Source: Amphiduros pacificus
Taxonomy: Eukaryota > Annelida > Polychaeta > Phyllodocida > Hesionidae
NCBI GenBank assembly: GCA_949316495.1
Contig: OX439002.1
Location: forward strand, 55,455,531-55,519,530
Direction of reading: 5' to 3'
Length of the DNA stretch: 64,000 nucleotides
Below, in pieces: positions 1 to 11,399 of the stretch. Below the pieces are notes generated by a model that had not been told where the DNA came from, made no database searches, and saw only the letters and a list, made by a program, of their open reading frames with translations. Positions within the stretch are counted from its first letter, which is position 1. Each line of letters begins with the position of its first letter. The position numbers and the translations under genes were made by a program.

Positions 1-1535
1 GATAATCAATATTGTGTGTGAAATATATTGGGAAAATACGTATTTTTTCATAAAAGAAATTAGATCCTGTTGATTAAACAGAATACAACTATGAAAATAT
101 AACTATTTACTTAACCAATTTATGACTGTTTAATTTGACCTATATACTATCATTATTAGGTTATATTGATTTAAATTGTTAAAACATTTTATTAGGGACG
201 GTAAGGTGACATGAAAGTTACTGAATGAATTCTTTTTTATGTGAACACAAAAGACATTCTGTAGATAAATACACAGAGTTCATTTGGAAACGAACCTCTG
301 TAGCTTGAATCGTTAAAGTTGCTGTTATTGTCTTGCACGTGGCCACCTGGAGAATATTCTGTTTTCACTTTTTTAGAATCATACCAGGTTATGCATTTTA
401 CTGTCTCCAAAAAGTCGCTTGAAACAAATATGTTAGACCACAGGTCAAAATTACATACTTTTGTGCATACAACCTAGGAACATGTATTCACTGGAACATA
501 AAATGGCAAATTTGTGTGTTTAAAATAATGTACCATAAGAATAAGACAATACTTTTCTCATTGAAAATATTCCACACTGCCTATTTTCTAAAAATGGTTT
601 CTGACCCATACATAATATGATTGAATCCATGAGTGTTGTAATTCTTTTATTGATTTAGCGCATGATACAGATAGTACGTCACATAAAAACCGGAAACTTT
701 CCATGATTTTTACAGTACACAACACATGAGGTTGATTGCACGTGTTTGTTCTCATGCACCATTCAGTGGCTGCATGTTATTTTATGTTGTGAATTGTTTG
801 TATCGATAAATTCATAACAAATCATCCTCCACAAATTGTCTGAATCAAGGTCAAGGTCACTGACCATAAACTGGACATAAACGATGACAATAAAGTATTT
901 CTTTTTTTTATTAAATGAACCTTTTTAAATTTGATCAATTCGAATCGTATTGTTCTGGGAAACCTAGATAAAAAACAGGTATATGTTCATGAAAAACAGT
1001 CAGCATTTCTCTTGTTGTGAAACTTTGTTGAGAAGAGAAATCTGGAGGTGAAAAGTCACTCATCGCTTGCTCATTTACCAATTCCATTGTCTCAAGTCTG
1101 CTACATTAATTTGCTCTTGTTTATGAAAAGAGAAACATTTTCTCATTGATATGCAGCATTTGACAGGCTCTGATATCCGATGTAAAAATGATAGTCATTT
1201 ATATGGATGATGGCAAATCCAGTATATTCGTGTCTGGAATATGAAAATATGCTATCAAACAAAATCGACGGACTAGAACAAGAGAATTTGGCAAGGTGGA
1301 TGTCTAATACAAATAGAATGAAGAGTTTTACTGATGTAAAGTTATCTTTGAAATGGGGTGATTGACATTCGGTGCAATCACTCATAAATTTGTAATATTA
1401 GACATACAAATAATGAAGGACACATAGTACGAAGGCGCAACACTTTGGGCTAAAGATATTCCGGTATGCACGTAACGGTCGTACTCTTAACTCTATGTCA
1501 ATATCAAGCACTTTGTATGTGAATATTTTGTCACT
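1..1535. other. AT-rich single-copy DNA, no gene seen
   Basis: No frame here has a recognisable domain; the longest is about 80 codons on the minus strand near 1143-1385 and shows nothing. The only structured item I see is a nuclear-receptor-like half-site cluster at 845-865, listed separately. Confidence 0.6.
845..865 (+). promoter_or_regulatory. Composite nuclear receptor half-site cluster
   Basis: Two overlapping TCAAGGTCA half-sites (the extended form preferred by NR5A/FTZ-F1 and ERR receptors) run into an inverted TGACC, so that the last AGGTCA and TGACCA form an IR1 with one mismatch, the arrangement bound by EcR- and FXR-type heterodimers. The motif match is seen directly; a regulatory role is inference. 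Repeated AAGGTCA strings are also common as neutral sequence in mollusc genomes, so chance or repeat origin is quite possible. Confidence 0.25.
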
Positions 1536-1804
1536 TGTTTGTGTCATGTACCTTGTATGTAAATGTCACGTACCTTGTATGTAAATGTCACGTACCTTGT
1601 ATGTCAATAGCATGAACCTTGTATGTCAATGTTATGAACCTTGTATGTCAATGTTATGAACCTTGTATGTGTCATGTACCTTGTATGTGTCATGTACCTT
1701 GTATGTGTCATGTACCTTGTATGTCAATGCCATGTACATTGTATGTCAATGTCACGTACCTTGTATGTCAATGTCATGAACCTTGTTTGTGTTCTGTCCC
1801 TTGT
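1536..1804. repeat. 18/22-bp minisatellite
   Basis: About 12 tandem units share the core ACCTTGTATGT followed by either AAATGTCACGT or CAATGTTATGA (22 bp) or a 4-bp shorter form ending GTCATGT (18 bp). The three 18-bp units are adjacent near 1661-1714, as expected of local slippage duplication. The repeated TGT codons make two short plus-strand frames look Cys-rich; they are artefacts of the repeat and not genes. Confidence 0.93.
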
Positions 1805-1824
1805 CTGGGATGTCATTATCAATG

Positions 1825-2398
1825 ACTATATATCACCCTGAATGTCTATATATCACCCTGAATGTCTATATATAACCCTGAATGTCTATATATCACCCTG
1901 AATGTCTATATATCACCCTGAATGTCTTTATATCACCCTGAATGTCTATATATAACCCTGAATGTCTATATATCACCCTGAATGTCTATATATCACCTTG
2001 AATGTCTATATATCACCTTGAATGTCTATATATCACCCTGAATGTCTATATATCACCCTGAATGTCTATATATCACCCTGAATGTCTATATATCACCCTG
2101 AATGTCTATATATCACCCTGAATGTCTATATATCACCCTGAATGTCTATATATCATTCTGAATGTCTATATATAACCCTGAATGTCTATATATCGCCCTG
2201 AATGTCTATATATCACCTTGAATGTCTATATATCACCCTGAATGTCTATATATAACCCTGAATGTCTATATATCACCCTGAATGTCTATATATCACCCTG
2301 AATGTCTATATATAACCCTGAATCTATATATAACCCTGAATGTCTATATATCACCCTGAATGTCTATATATCACCCTGAATGTCTATATATCACCCTG
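1825..2398. repeat. 20-bp minisatellite with TATATA core
   Basis: Twenty-nine tandem copies of TATATATCACCCTGAATGTC. Most differ by single substitutions, chiefly CACCC versus AACCC or CACCT; one copy near 2321-2338 is 18 bp. The array begins about 20 bp after the previous minisatellite. Every unit carries a TATATA string, so a promoter scan would return many false TATA boxes here. Stops prevent any long open frame. Confidence 0.97.
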
Positions 2399-2952
2399 TT
2401 TGATGGCTCTGGACTGTGATGGGCACATATCATTAAGGCTCTTATGTATGTTTCAGACATTCATGAAAATATATACACGTATATCTACATTGGAATTTGT
2501 CTGACTCGAAAGCACGATTTTCATAGTTTGATGTACCGAGCGTATGTTGATATATGCAGCTGTTTGATATAATTATGAGAAAGTTCTATGTAGTAAAAGA
2601 TGGCTACCCTGTATAGAGTTTCTCGTTCTTGGTTGTTTATTTTGAAGATTGATACAGCAAAGCCGCACAATATAGAAGTTTTAAATTGACCCCCTTGAAT
2701 TATGAAACATTTATGGAGAAACTTCAAAATATAGATAAACAGACAATCTTCATATCTGGAAACGATGATATTTTTTCACTCATGCGTTTTGATTTTGTTA
2801 TATTCATGCAATGAAAGAAATGCATGACATATCTTGTATGCTTTGTCTCTTATTGCCTACATAAGTCAAAATTAGAAGCCTAATGAAATGATTTGATTCG
2901 GTGTAATCAACAGAGGTTACCATTAGTTACCCAGGTGAGGACAGCCGGTAAA

Positions 2953-3006
2953 TGTGATGACGTAATATAAATGATGACGTAATATAAATGATGACGTAAT
3001 ATAAAT
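2953..3006. repeat. 17-bp triplicate containing a CRE-like core
   Basis: Three head-to-tail copies of ATGATGACGTAATATAA. Each carries TGACGTAA, one base from the palindromic CRE half-site pair bound by CREB/ATF-type bZIP proteins. Tandem CRE-like sites can work as an enhancer, but three perfect copies equally fit recent slippage. Confidence 0.85.
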
Positions 3007-3229
3007 AATTAAACATTCCTAATGCAATTGTGAGCGTCTTATACAGATAACTTCTATACAAAATGTACATTGACCCTCGCACGATGATTTATAAAATGTC
3101 TTAAATTAAACAGTTCTTATCTATTGTACATAATTTAAGTGAATGAACATATGTATGTGAGCAAACGATATCACCATATTACCATAAACATTTACAATAT
3201 ATATATGCACACGGAAAGGTGTCATTTAG

Positions 3230-3274
3230 GTTACAGCTTGGAGTAATCCATTCATAATTACTCCAAGGTTACAG
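3230..3274. mobile_element. 31-bp palindrome with 7-bp direct repeats (copy 1)
   Basis: A perfect inverted repeat has arms CTTGGAGTAAT (3237-3247) and ATTACTCCAAG (3257-3267) separated by 9 bases. It is abutted on each side by the 7-bp direct repeat GTTACAG (3230-3236 and 3268-3274). The layout, terminal inverted repeats inside a short target duplication, is that of a DNA transposon insertion, but the element is only 31 bp. A second palindrome with the same 9-bp ends and a different 7-bp duplication lies at 30568-30606. It could be a minute non-autonomous element, an internally collapsed MITE or an excision footprint retaining both ends. No family is assigned. Confidence 0.55.
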
Positions 3275-3322
3275 AATTCCCATACCAATATTCCATTCGC
3301 AATATACACTGTCAATTCTGAA

Positions 3323-3402
3323 TTTTTTTTCACCTGTTGGCTATACAACAGGTAAAAAACATCGTCCTTTATGACAATATTAGGGCATTTTACAATGCCC
3401 CT
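3323..3402. repeat. Two adjacent hairpins
   Basis: The first has 8-bp perfect arms ACCTGTTG (3332-3339) and CAACAGGT (3346-3353), extended past one mismatch by T-run/A-run pairing. The second has 7-bp arms GGGCATT (3383-3389) and AATGCCC (3394-3400) around a 4-base loop, with weaker complementarity outside. Neither has flanking direct repeats. They sit within 60-120 bp of the palindrome at 3237, making this a local cluster. Confidence 0.6.
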
Positions 3403-5174
3403 ATTTAGATTTTTAACTATAGAAAACGTTTAGGAATTGTCAAAACCCTCTTATAAAACAGAATAATTGCATTATGTGCGGCATGTTATTGCATGCACCA
3501 TCATACCCTTATGTTCTGTAAATAATGTTTATTATCAGCTCATTAATTCATTATCGATCTCGTAGAACAACAAAAAAAATACATGAAACAATGTTTGTTT
3601 TTCTCCACCTCCGGTTGCACACATAATCAAAGCAATCTCATGCATTATTTATGGCTAACAAATAGCTTTCGGGTTTCTGAATATGCAATTTAATGCAAAT
3701 AGTTCAAATCATCAAATGGCAAAGATAAATTTCTAATTGTTAAGATAATTTGAGCAAAAGATAAATTATCGTGTGGAAATTGTACAATTGCCAATAGCTG
3801 ATGGTTTTCACACCTGGAGAGATACTTGACTAAACTATGGGCATTAAGCTCTGACATCAATATAACAATAATTGCTGAAGAGCTTATGAAAAAAAAACTA
3901 TCAACCCACTAAAGGAGTACACGTTACTCTACTTACATTTTTACTGACTTTATAATTTGGTATTGTTTTATTACGCTCCGGATTGTAAAGTTATGATCTC
4001 AGTTCAATTCAAACTTACAAAATTAATAATGATTAGTTATTAGTAGTAAGGTCAAAGTCCGCTTGTCCCCATCTATAACATTAGTTTCTGTAACCAGCCA
4101 TTTGTAGACTAATTCTGTAATGTCCAATTCAACATAATTAAGCCTATATGTGATTTCATGACGGTTGAAACACGCCACGGCTATTGTTTGGATATAAATT
4201 ACTATTTCTTGTTTCCACAAATTGTGAAGAAGTCTCCTGAAGGTTACGTACAACTAACATCCATTATTAAGACATCAATACATTGTTGCAAGTAGGCAGA
4301 CGGTTATTACCCACGAAGGCTTTATATAGTGGGTTCAAATCAGAGGCACACAAATGCCAAACTTGATCAATAATTAAGTGACCCAAATCTTTGTTTGGTC
4401 TGTAATGCATATCTAATAAACTTTCGCTGTCCATTCCAATAAGTGGTCATCTGGACAGAACATTCTACATTTTCATAAAGAACCATGCATAATGCATCGG
4501 ATGACTGCATCAGACAGAACCAGATGATGTATTGATACAATCCGGCAAGCTATCGTGGTAGCAGCTAGAATATATCACATGTTTATCATAGCAAAAGGCG
4601 TACGTTTATCACTATAGTCAATAGTTTAAAGTAGACATCATGTGCTGGGAAGACCCTTTGGATACAGGCCTCGCAATACTAGAAATATAAACACCTGACA
4701 AGAGAACAATATCTTGTCTATACATTACACATATTAACATGTACAGTATGGATAATCTGATAACCTATATTGAGTTCCATTAGTCTCAAAATGCTGAATT
4801 TTCTACACAACTATTGTTTGTAGTCACTAGTGGTTGTAAAATATGTCATGTGAAAATTGTACATTAAACAAGTTGGGATGGCCATTAATATATGAGATGC
4901 AAATATTCAAAACAGATTTCATTTTATCATAATTTTATCAGAATTAAAACCAATGAAGGAAAATATCTTTATTGTACTGTGATATGTTATGTTTCACAAA
5001 TATTACAAATTTCTTTCAACAACTTTCTGAAAATAGACGTGCCAATCTCATCAAAAGGATTATGCCCAAAGTCTAATTCTATATTTTGTACAAGATAAAG
5101 ACAACATGACATCATAAAATGTCATTACGCGTTAGGTCCTTAAGCGACTTCATGGCCCTAAAGGAATTTTACAC

Positions 5175-6262
5175 GATAGGCACTATCCTCTTGTGATGCA
5201 TCATTTGAGGGGCACTGGAAGGTGAAATGTTGGTAGTATGGCAAAATCTCTGGTGATGTGTCATATTGGAGAGGCACTGGAAGGTGAATTGCTGGTAGTA
5301 TGGCATTATCTCTGGTGATGATCCATTGGAGAGGCACTGGAAGGTGAAATGTTGGTAGTATGGCATTATCGTTAGTGATGTGTCAATGGAGAGGCACTGG
5401 AAGGTGAAATGTTGGTAGTATGGCATAATCTCTGGTGATGGTCCATTGGAGAGCCACTGGAAGGTGAAATGTTGGTAGTATGGCATTATCTCTGGTGATG
5501 GTCCATTGGAGAGCCACTGGAAGGTGAAATGTTGGTAGTATGGCATAATCTCTAGTGATGGTCCATTGGAGAGGCACTGGAAGTTAAAATGTTGGTAGTA
5601 TGGCATTATCACTAGTGATGGTCCATTGGTGAGGCACTGGAAGGTGAAATGTTGGTAGTATGGCATTATCTCTAGTGATGATCCATTGGAGAGGCACTGG
5701 AAGGTGAAATGTTGGTAGTATGGCATTATCTCTAGTGATGATCCATTGGAGAGGCACTGGAAGGTGAAATGTTGGTAGTATGGCATTATCTCTAGTGATG
5801 GTCCATTGGAGAGGCACTGGAAGGTGAAATGTTGGTAGTATGGCATTATCTCTAGTGATGATCCATTGGAGAGGCACTGGAAGGTGAAATGTTGGTAGTA
5901 TGGCATTATCTCTTGTAATGTGTCAATGGGGAGGCACTGGAAGGTGAAATGTTGGTAGTATGGCATAATCTCTAGTGATGGTCCATTGGAGAGGCACTGG
6001 AAGGTGGAATGTTGGTAGTATGGCATTATCTCTAGTGATGATCCATTGGAGAGGCACTGGAAGGTGAAATGTTGGTAGTATGGCATTATCTCTAGTGATG
6101 GTCCATTGGAGAGGCACTGGAAGGTGAAATTTTGGTAGTATGGCATTATCTCTTGTAATGTGTCAATGGGGAGGCACTGGAAGGTGAAATGTTGGTAGTA
6201 TAGCATTATCTCTTGTAATGTGTCAATGGGGAGGCACTGTAAGATGAAATGTTGATATTATG
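5175..6262. repeat. 60-bp satellite, about 18 units
   Basis: Units of 60 bp repeat almost without indels from about 5175 to 6262; the left-most units include one of 62 bp and the ends are degenerate. Because 60 is a multiple of three, the minus strand stays open for 345 codons (5169-6206) and repeats the 20-residue peptide EIMPYYQHFTFQCLSNGPSL; two other minus-strand frames are partly open as well. Differences between units (P/S, C/W, N/H) change amino acids freely and the frame shifts inside the array near its C-terminal end, so I read this as non-coding satellite. A variant carrying TGTAATGTGTCAATGGGG recurs 240 bp apart, suggesting duplication of four-unit blocks. Confidence 0.95.
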
Positions 6263-7610
6263 ACATCAGCAGAAAGAATAATGGTCCAGTTGAAGCTTTT
6301 GTGCAATCCATCATTCTCAATGGGACGTCAATTTACTTTTCTAGTAAATGTTTAACTCTGAAATATATGATAATCCTCACTCTACTCTTGCTTTATTTCA
6401 ACCTTATTTAGGCACGATGTTTATTGCGCTTTGTTAGCTATATTGCAAACAATTGGCTCTCATTACTTTTAAGATTTTGTAATATTCTTTATCGGAAATG
6501 TCGAGAAAATGCTAATGGGTCATATAGGTTTGATTCTATCAGTACCATGTGTAAACGGCCCAAAATATTAGTTATTGAAAGGCCTTTATGAATGGAGAAT
6601 TTCAACTTGCACTTTGTTTGTGAATCGATGGCACCCAACATAGTAACAAAGAACGAAATCCACGTTAGGGGAATTAAAAACTCAGTAGTTGTTTTGCATA
6701 TCTTGTTTGTGGCCAATAATTAAGATTCAGGAACTACTGAGCACATGCAGATTAAATCCATGTAAGATTGGACTGAATTAATGTAACTTGATAAGAGACA
6801 AAAAACGCATTAAAATTGGGTCAGTTTAAACATAAGACATAAGACATTTGATATTCTATTGTACTTACTGGTACAATAACTTGTTCTTTTTTCATCAACA
6901 TATTAGTCAGTTTAATTAAAGGACAAAATTACATTAAACGGTTAATTTTACTGAATGAACATTTCATCCGAAGAATGTCCTTGAAACTCCACAGGTTTCA
7001 CATCAACTGATGCCACTCTTCGCCAGGGGGAGCCACGAAGACAGCATTCATGTTATCGACAGAAGGTTACTATAGATGGCTCACCGGAAAAGCTCCTACT
7101 GGCTTTATCACGTGTTTGTTATTTACCGGCAGTATTAAGTAAAACACGTTTACACTGCAATACAAAAATGATTGAACGCTGATAGCCTTTGTAAAATAAA
7201 ATTATATATCCTGTTTTTGTTTGGAAAGGGATAGCGATTTGGCCATTACCTTGAAAAAAATTGAAAGTATCATTGTTCATGTGATGGAAGGATTGACTTG
7301 TCAGGGCGAGGTGCATCTTTTAGCTTTCTGTCATATCTCAAAAGAGAGGTCGTCGGTCAAAATGGTCTAGCGGAAGTGCTGCAGAGAGCAGCCTGCGCAA
7401 TGTGATGGGATAGTACAACAAAGACTGGCACACTCTTGTGAGATGCCATGTTTGATGTGTGGAAAATAGATAGTTAGCCTTACCTGAAGGAGTCAAGGTC
7501 ATTCTAGGGCCAACATATACACCCGAGGAAGTAGGCTAAAAGCCGTGAGCAGCTACTCACCTTATCCTGTGTGAGAATTACTTGGAATACAGGTCAAAAC
7601 AGGTGAGACA
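6263..7610. other. Spacer between two satellites, no gene seen
   Basis: Ordinary AT-rich DNA with short frames of 65-75 codons that resemble nothing known. The last 250 bp before the next array (7340-7560) are somewhat richer in G and C, without a recognisable motif. Confidence 0.55.
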
Positions 7611-10600
7611 CCTTGCCACTGACCCACATTGGTTTGTATTCCCAGCTGGTAATATAGTTCCCATTCTCCTTGCCACCTTGCCACTGACCCACATTGGTCT
7701 GTGCTCTCAGCTGGTAATATAGTTCTCATTTTCCTTGCCACCTTGCCACCTTGCCACTGACCCACATTGGTCTTTGTTCTCAGATTGTAATATAGTTCCC
7801 ATTCTCCTTGCCACCGACCCACATTGGTCTGTGTTCTCAGATGGTAATATAGTTTCCATTCTCCTTGCCACCTTGCCACTGACCCACATTGGTCTGTGCT
7901 CTCAGCTGGTAATATAGTTCCCATTCTCCTTGCCACCTTGCCACCTTGCCACCTTGCCAACTTGCCACCTTGCCACCTTGCCACCTTGCCACTGACCCAC
8001 ATTGGTCTGTGTTCTCAGATGGTAATATAGTTCCCATTCTCCTTGCCACCTTGCCACCTTGCCACCTTGCCACCTTGCCAACTTGCCACCTTGCCACCTT
8101 GCCACTGACCCACATTGGTCTGTGTTCTCAGATGGTAATATAGTTCCCATTCTCCTTGCCACCTTGCCACTGACCCACATTGGTCTGTGTTCCCAGCTGG
8201 TAATATAGTTCCCATTCTCCTTGCCACCTTGCCACCTTGCCACCTTGCCAACTTGCCACCTTGCCACCTTGCCACTGACCCACATTGGTTTCTATTCTCA
8301 GCTAGTAATATAATTCCCATTCTCCTTGCCACCTTGCCACCTTGCCACTGACCCACATTGGTTTCTATTCTCAGCTTGTAATATAGTTCCCATTTTCCTT
8401 GCCACCTTGCCACCTTGCCACCTTGCCACTGACCCACATTGGTCTGTGTTCCCAGCTGGTAATATAGTTCCCATTCTCCTTGCCACCTTGCCACCTTGCC
8501 ACCTTGCCACCTTGCCACTGACCCACATTGGTCTGTGTTCCCAGCTGGTAATATAGTTCCCATTCTCCTTGCCACCTTGCCACCTTGCCACCTTGCCACC
8601 TTGCCACTGACCCACATTGGTCTGTGTTCCCAGCTGGTAATATAGTTCCCATTCTCCTTGCCACCTTGCCAACTTGCCACCTTGCCACCTTGCCACTGAC
8701 CCACATTGGTCTGTGCTCTCAGCTGGTAATATAGTTCCCATTCTCCTTGCCACCTTGCCACCTTGCCACCTTGCCAACTTGCCACCTTGCCACCTTGCCA
8801 CCTTGCCACTGACCCACATTGGTCTGTGCTCTCAGATGGTAATATAGTTCCCATTCTCCTTGCCACCTTGCCACTGACCCACATTGGTCTGTGTTCCCAG
8901 CTGGTAATATAGTTCCCATTCTCCTTGCCACCTTGCCACCTTGCCACATTGGTCTGTATTCTCAGCTGGTAATATAGTTCCCATTCTCCTTGCCACCTTG
9001 CCACCTTGCCACCTTGCCACCTTGCCACCTTGCCACTGACCCACATTGGTCTGTGTTCTCAGATGGTAATATAGTTCCCATTCTCCTTGCCACCTTGCCA
9101 CTGACCCACATTGGTCTGTGTTCCCAGCTGGTAATATAGTTCCCATTCTCCTTGCCACCTTGCCACCTTGCCACCTTGCCAACTTGCCACCTTGCCACCT
9201 TGCCACCTTGCCACTGACCCACATTGGTCTGTGTTCTCAGATGGTAATATAGTTCCCATTCTCCTTGCCACCTTGCCACCTTGCCACCTTGCCACCTTGC
9301 CAACTTGCCACCTTGCCACCTTGCCACTGACCCACATTGGTCTGTGTTCTCAGATGGTAATATAGTTCCCATTCTCCTTGCCACCTTGCCACTGACCCAC
9401 ATTGGTCTGTGTTCCCAGCTGGTAATATAGTTCCCATTCTCCTTGCCACCTTGCCACCTTGCCACCTTGCCACCTTGCCACTGACCCACATTGGTCTGTG
9501 TTCCCAGCTGGTAATATAGTTCCCATTCTCCTTGCCACCTTGCCACATTGGTCTGTATTCTCAGCTGGTAATATAGTTCCCATTCTCCTTGCCACCTTGC
9601 CAACTTGCCACCTTGCCACCTTGCCACTGACCCACATTGGTCTGTGTTCTCAGATGGTAATATAGTTTCCATTCTCCTTGCCACCTTACCACCTTGCCAC
9701 CTTGCCAACTTGCCACCTTGCCACCTTGCCACTGACCCACATTGGTCTGTGTTCTCAGATGGCAATATAGTTCCCATTCTCCTTGCCACCTTGCCACCTT
9801 GCCAACTTGCCACCTTGCCACCTTGCCACTGACCCACATTGGTCTGTGTTCTCAGATGGTAATATAGTTCCCATTCTCCTTGCCACCTTGCCACTGACCC
9901 ACATTGGTCTGTGTTCCCAGCTGGTAATATAGTTCCCATTCTCCTTGCCACCTTGCCACCTTGCCACATTGGTCTGTGTTCCCAGCTGGTAATATAGTTC
10001 CCATTCTCCTTGCCACCTTGCCACCTTGCCACATTGCCACTGACCCACATTGGTTTGTGTTCTCAGATGGTAATATAGTTCCCATTCTCCTTGCCACCTT
10101 GCCACTGACCCACATTGGTCTGTGTTCCCAGCTGGTAATATAGTTCCCATTCTCCTTGCCACCTTGCCACTGACCCACATTGGTCTGTGTTCCCAGCTGG
10201 TAATATAGTTCCCATTCTCCTTGCCACCTTGCCACCTTGCCACATTGGTCTGTGTTCCCAGCTGGTAATATAGTTCCCATTCTCCTTGCCACCTTGCCAC
10301 CTTGCCACCTTGCCACTGACCCACATTGGTTTGTGTTCTCAGATGGTAATATAGTTCCCATTCTCCTTGCCACCTTGCCACTGACCCACATTGGTCTGTG
10401 TTCCCAGCTGGTAATATAGTTCCCATTCTCCTTGCCACCTTGCCACCTTGCCACATTGGTCTGTGTTCCCAGCTGGTAATATAGTTCCCATTCTCCTTGC
10501 CACCTTGCCACCTTGCCACCTTGCCACTGACCCACATTGGTTTGTGTTCTCAGATGGTAATATAGTTCCCATTCTCCTTGCCACCTTGCCACTGACCCAC

Positions 10601-10738
10601 ATTGGTCTGTGTTCCCAGCTGGTAATATAGTTCCCATTCTCCTTGCCACCTTGCCAACTTGCCACCTTGCCACCTTGCCACCTTGCCACCTTGCCACATT
10701 GGTCTGTATTCTCAGCTGGTAATATAGTTCCCATTCTC
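7611..10738. repeat. Composite minisatellite: 48-bp spacer plus 8-bp units
   Basis: About 39 copies of a roughly 48-bp spacer (begins GACCCACATTGGTCTG, ends TTCCCATTCTC) alternate with one to eight tandem copies of the octamer CTTGCCAC. Octamer number accounts for nearly all length variation, with CTTGCCAA as a recurring variant. Spacers fall into types by the central string (TTCCCAGCTGG, TTCTCAGATGG, CTCTCAGCTGG). In about six junctions the GACCC part is missing and the octamers run directly into ACATTGG. From about 10040 on, three-unit blocks repeat about every 211 bp, so a higher-order repeat is forming. Minus-strand frames up to 362 codons repeat GGKVARWQ; since 8 is not a multiple of 3, each frame gives the same octapeptide. 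They are not genes. Confidence 0.97.
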
Positions 10739-11039
10739 TGCTTTTTGACATTCACTTGTCATGATTTTTCAAAGAGACTCGGACGCCAACATATCAATAT
10801 AACAAAATCTATAACATAACATAAACCACTACAGGACTTTCTTCATAAACATTTACAATTCATAATATCCTAAAAAAAGCATTATTAGAGCTTCGCTAAA
10901 AAAGATCACCCAAAGACATCTATGTAAACATTTAGAAACTATTAGATCCTCAACATTATAGCAGACATCCCAGTAAAGAAAATAATAATTCCGTTGTTTA
11001 AATTAAAGATTTTTTTTTTGTAAAATCAAAGCTTCGAAT

Positions 11040-11290
11040 TAGTAATTGTTTATGTTCGGGATTCAGTCCCAGATGACAACAGCCGCCAAGGCATTCCTCT
11101 TGTTAAGCGGGCTCAGGTTTGAGATAATAATGGCGGCGGCAGACATTATGTGGGGATTTCTATTCAACCAGGCGGCGTGTTGTTCCGTGGCTGGGAGCTA
11201 TCCCTGGTGACCATAATGAGAATAGACCACCTTTGTAATTGCCATCTTTTAAGACACACCGCCGATTTTATCACAGACTTCATGAGCCTG
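11040..11290. promoter_or_regulatory. Candidate conserved non-coding element
   Basis: A 250-bp block of balanced composition in AT-rich surroundings, containing GGCGGCGGCAG near 11133, GGCGGCGTG near 11172 and CCGCCGA near 11261. It has no long open frame and no repeat structure. Blocks like this often prove to be conserved enhancers in animal gene deserts; here that is inference from composition alone. Confidence 0.25.
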
Positions 11291-11399
11291 ACATTCATGA
11301 TTATTGAATGAATGAATTATTTTGAGAGCTTACAAATTGAGTGAAAGCAACCCTTTATTATTGATTCATGGAATCAGGACATATGTGATTGTGGAATAT

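Larger units (their letters stand above)
2399..5174. other. AT-rich DNA with hairpin cluster, no gene seen
   Basis: No frame shows a known domain. The stretch holds a 17-bp triplicate (2953-3006), three hairpins within about 175 bp (3230-3402) and an HNF4-like AGGTCAAAGTCC at 4049-4060 of unknown meaning. The remainder is plain AT-rich sequence. Confidence 0.6.

Noticed and set aside
1619-1841. Cys-rich plus-strand frames of 66-68 codons
   Set aside because: They arise from TGT in the 18/22-bp minisatellite and overlap each other in different frames.
1825-2398. Array of TATA promoters
   Set aside because: TATATA is simply part of the 20-bp minisatellite unit.
4320-4350. tRNA B-box-like GGGTTCAAATC
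   Set aside because: No matching A box or cloverleaf arms at the right distance.
7611-10738. CRISPR array
   Set aside because: Repeat and spacer lengths vary, the so-called spacers are all alike, and the context is animal DNA.
7562-10755. Long minus-strand frames (up to 362 codons) and their plus-strand partners
   Set aside because: They are produced by the stop-free 8-bp and 48-bp repeats; the same peptide appears in all frames and no start, splice or domain evidence exists.
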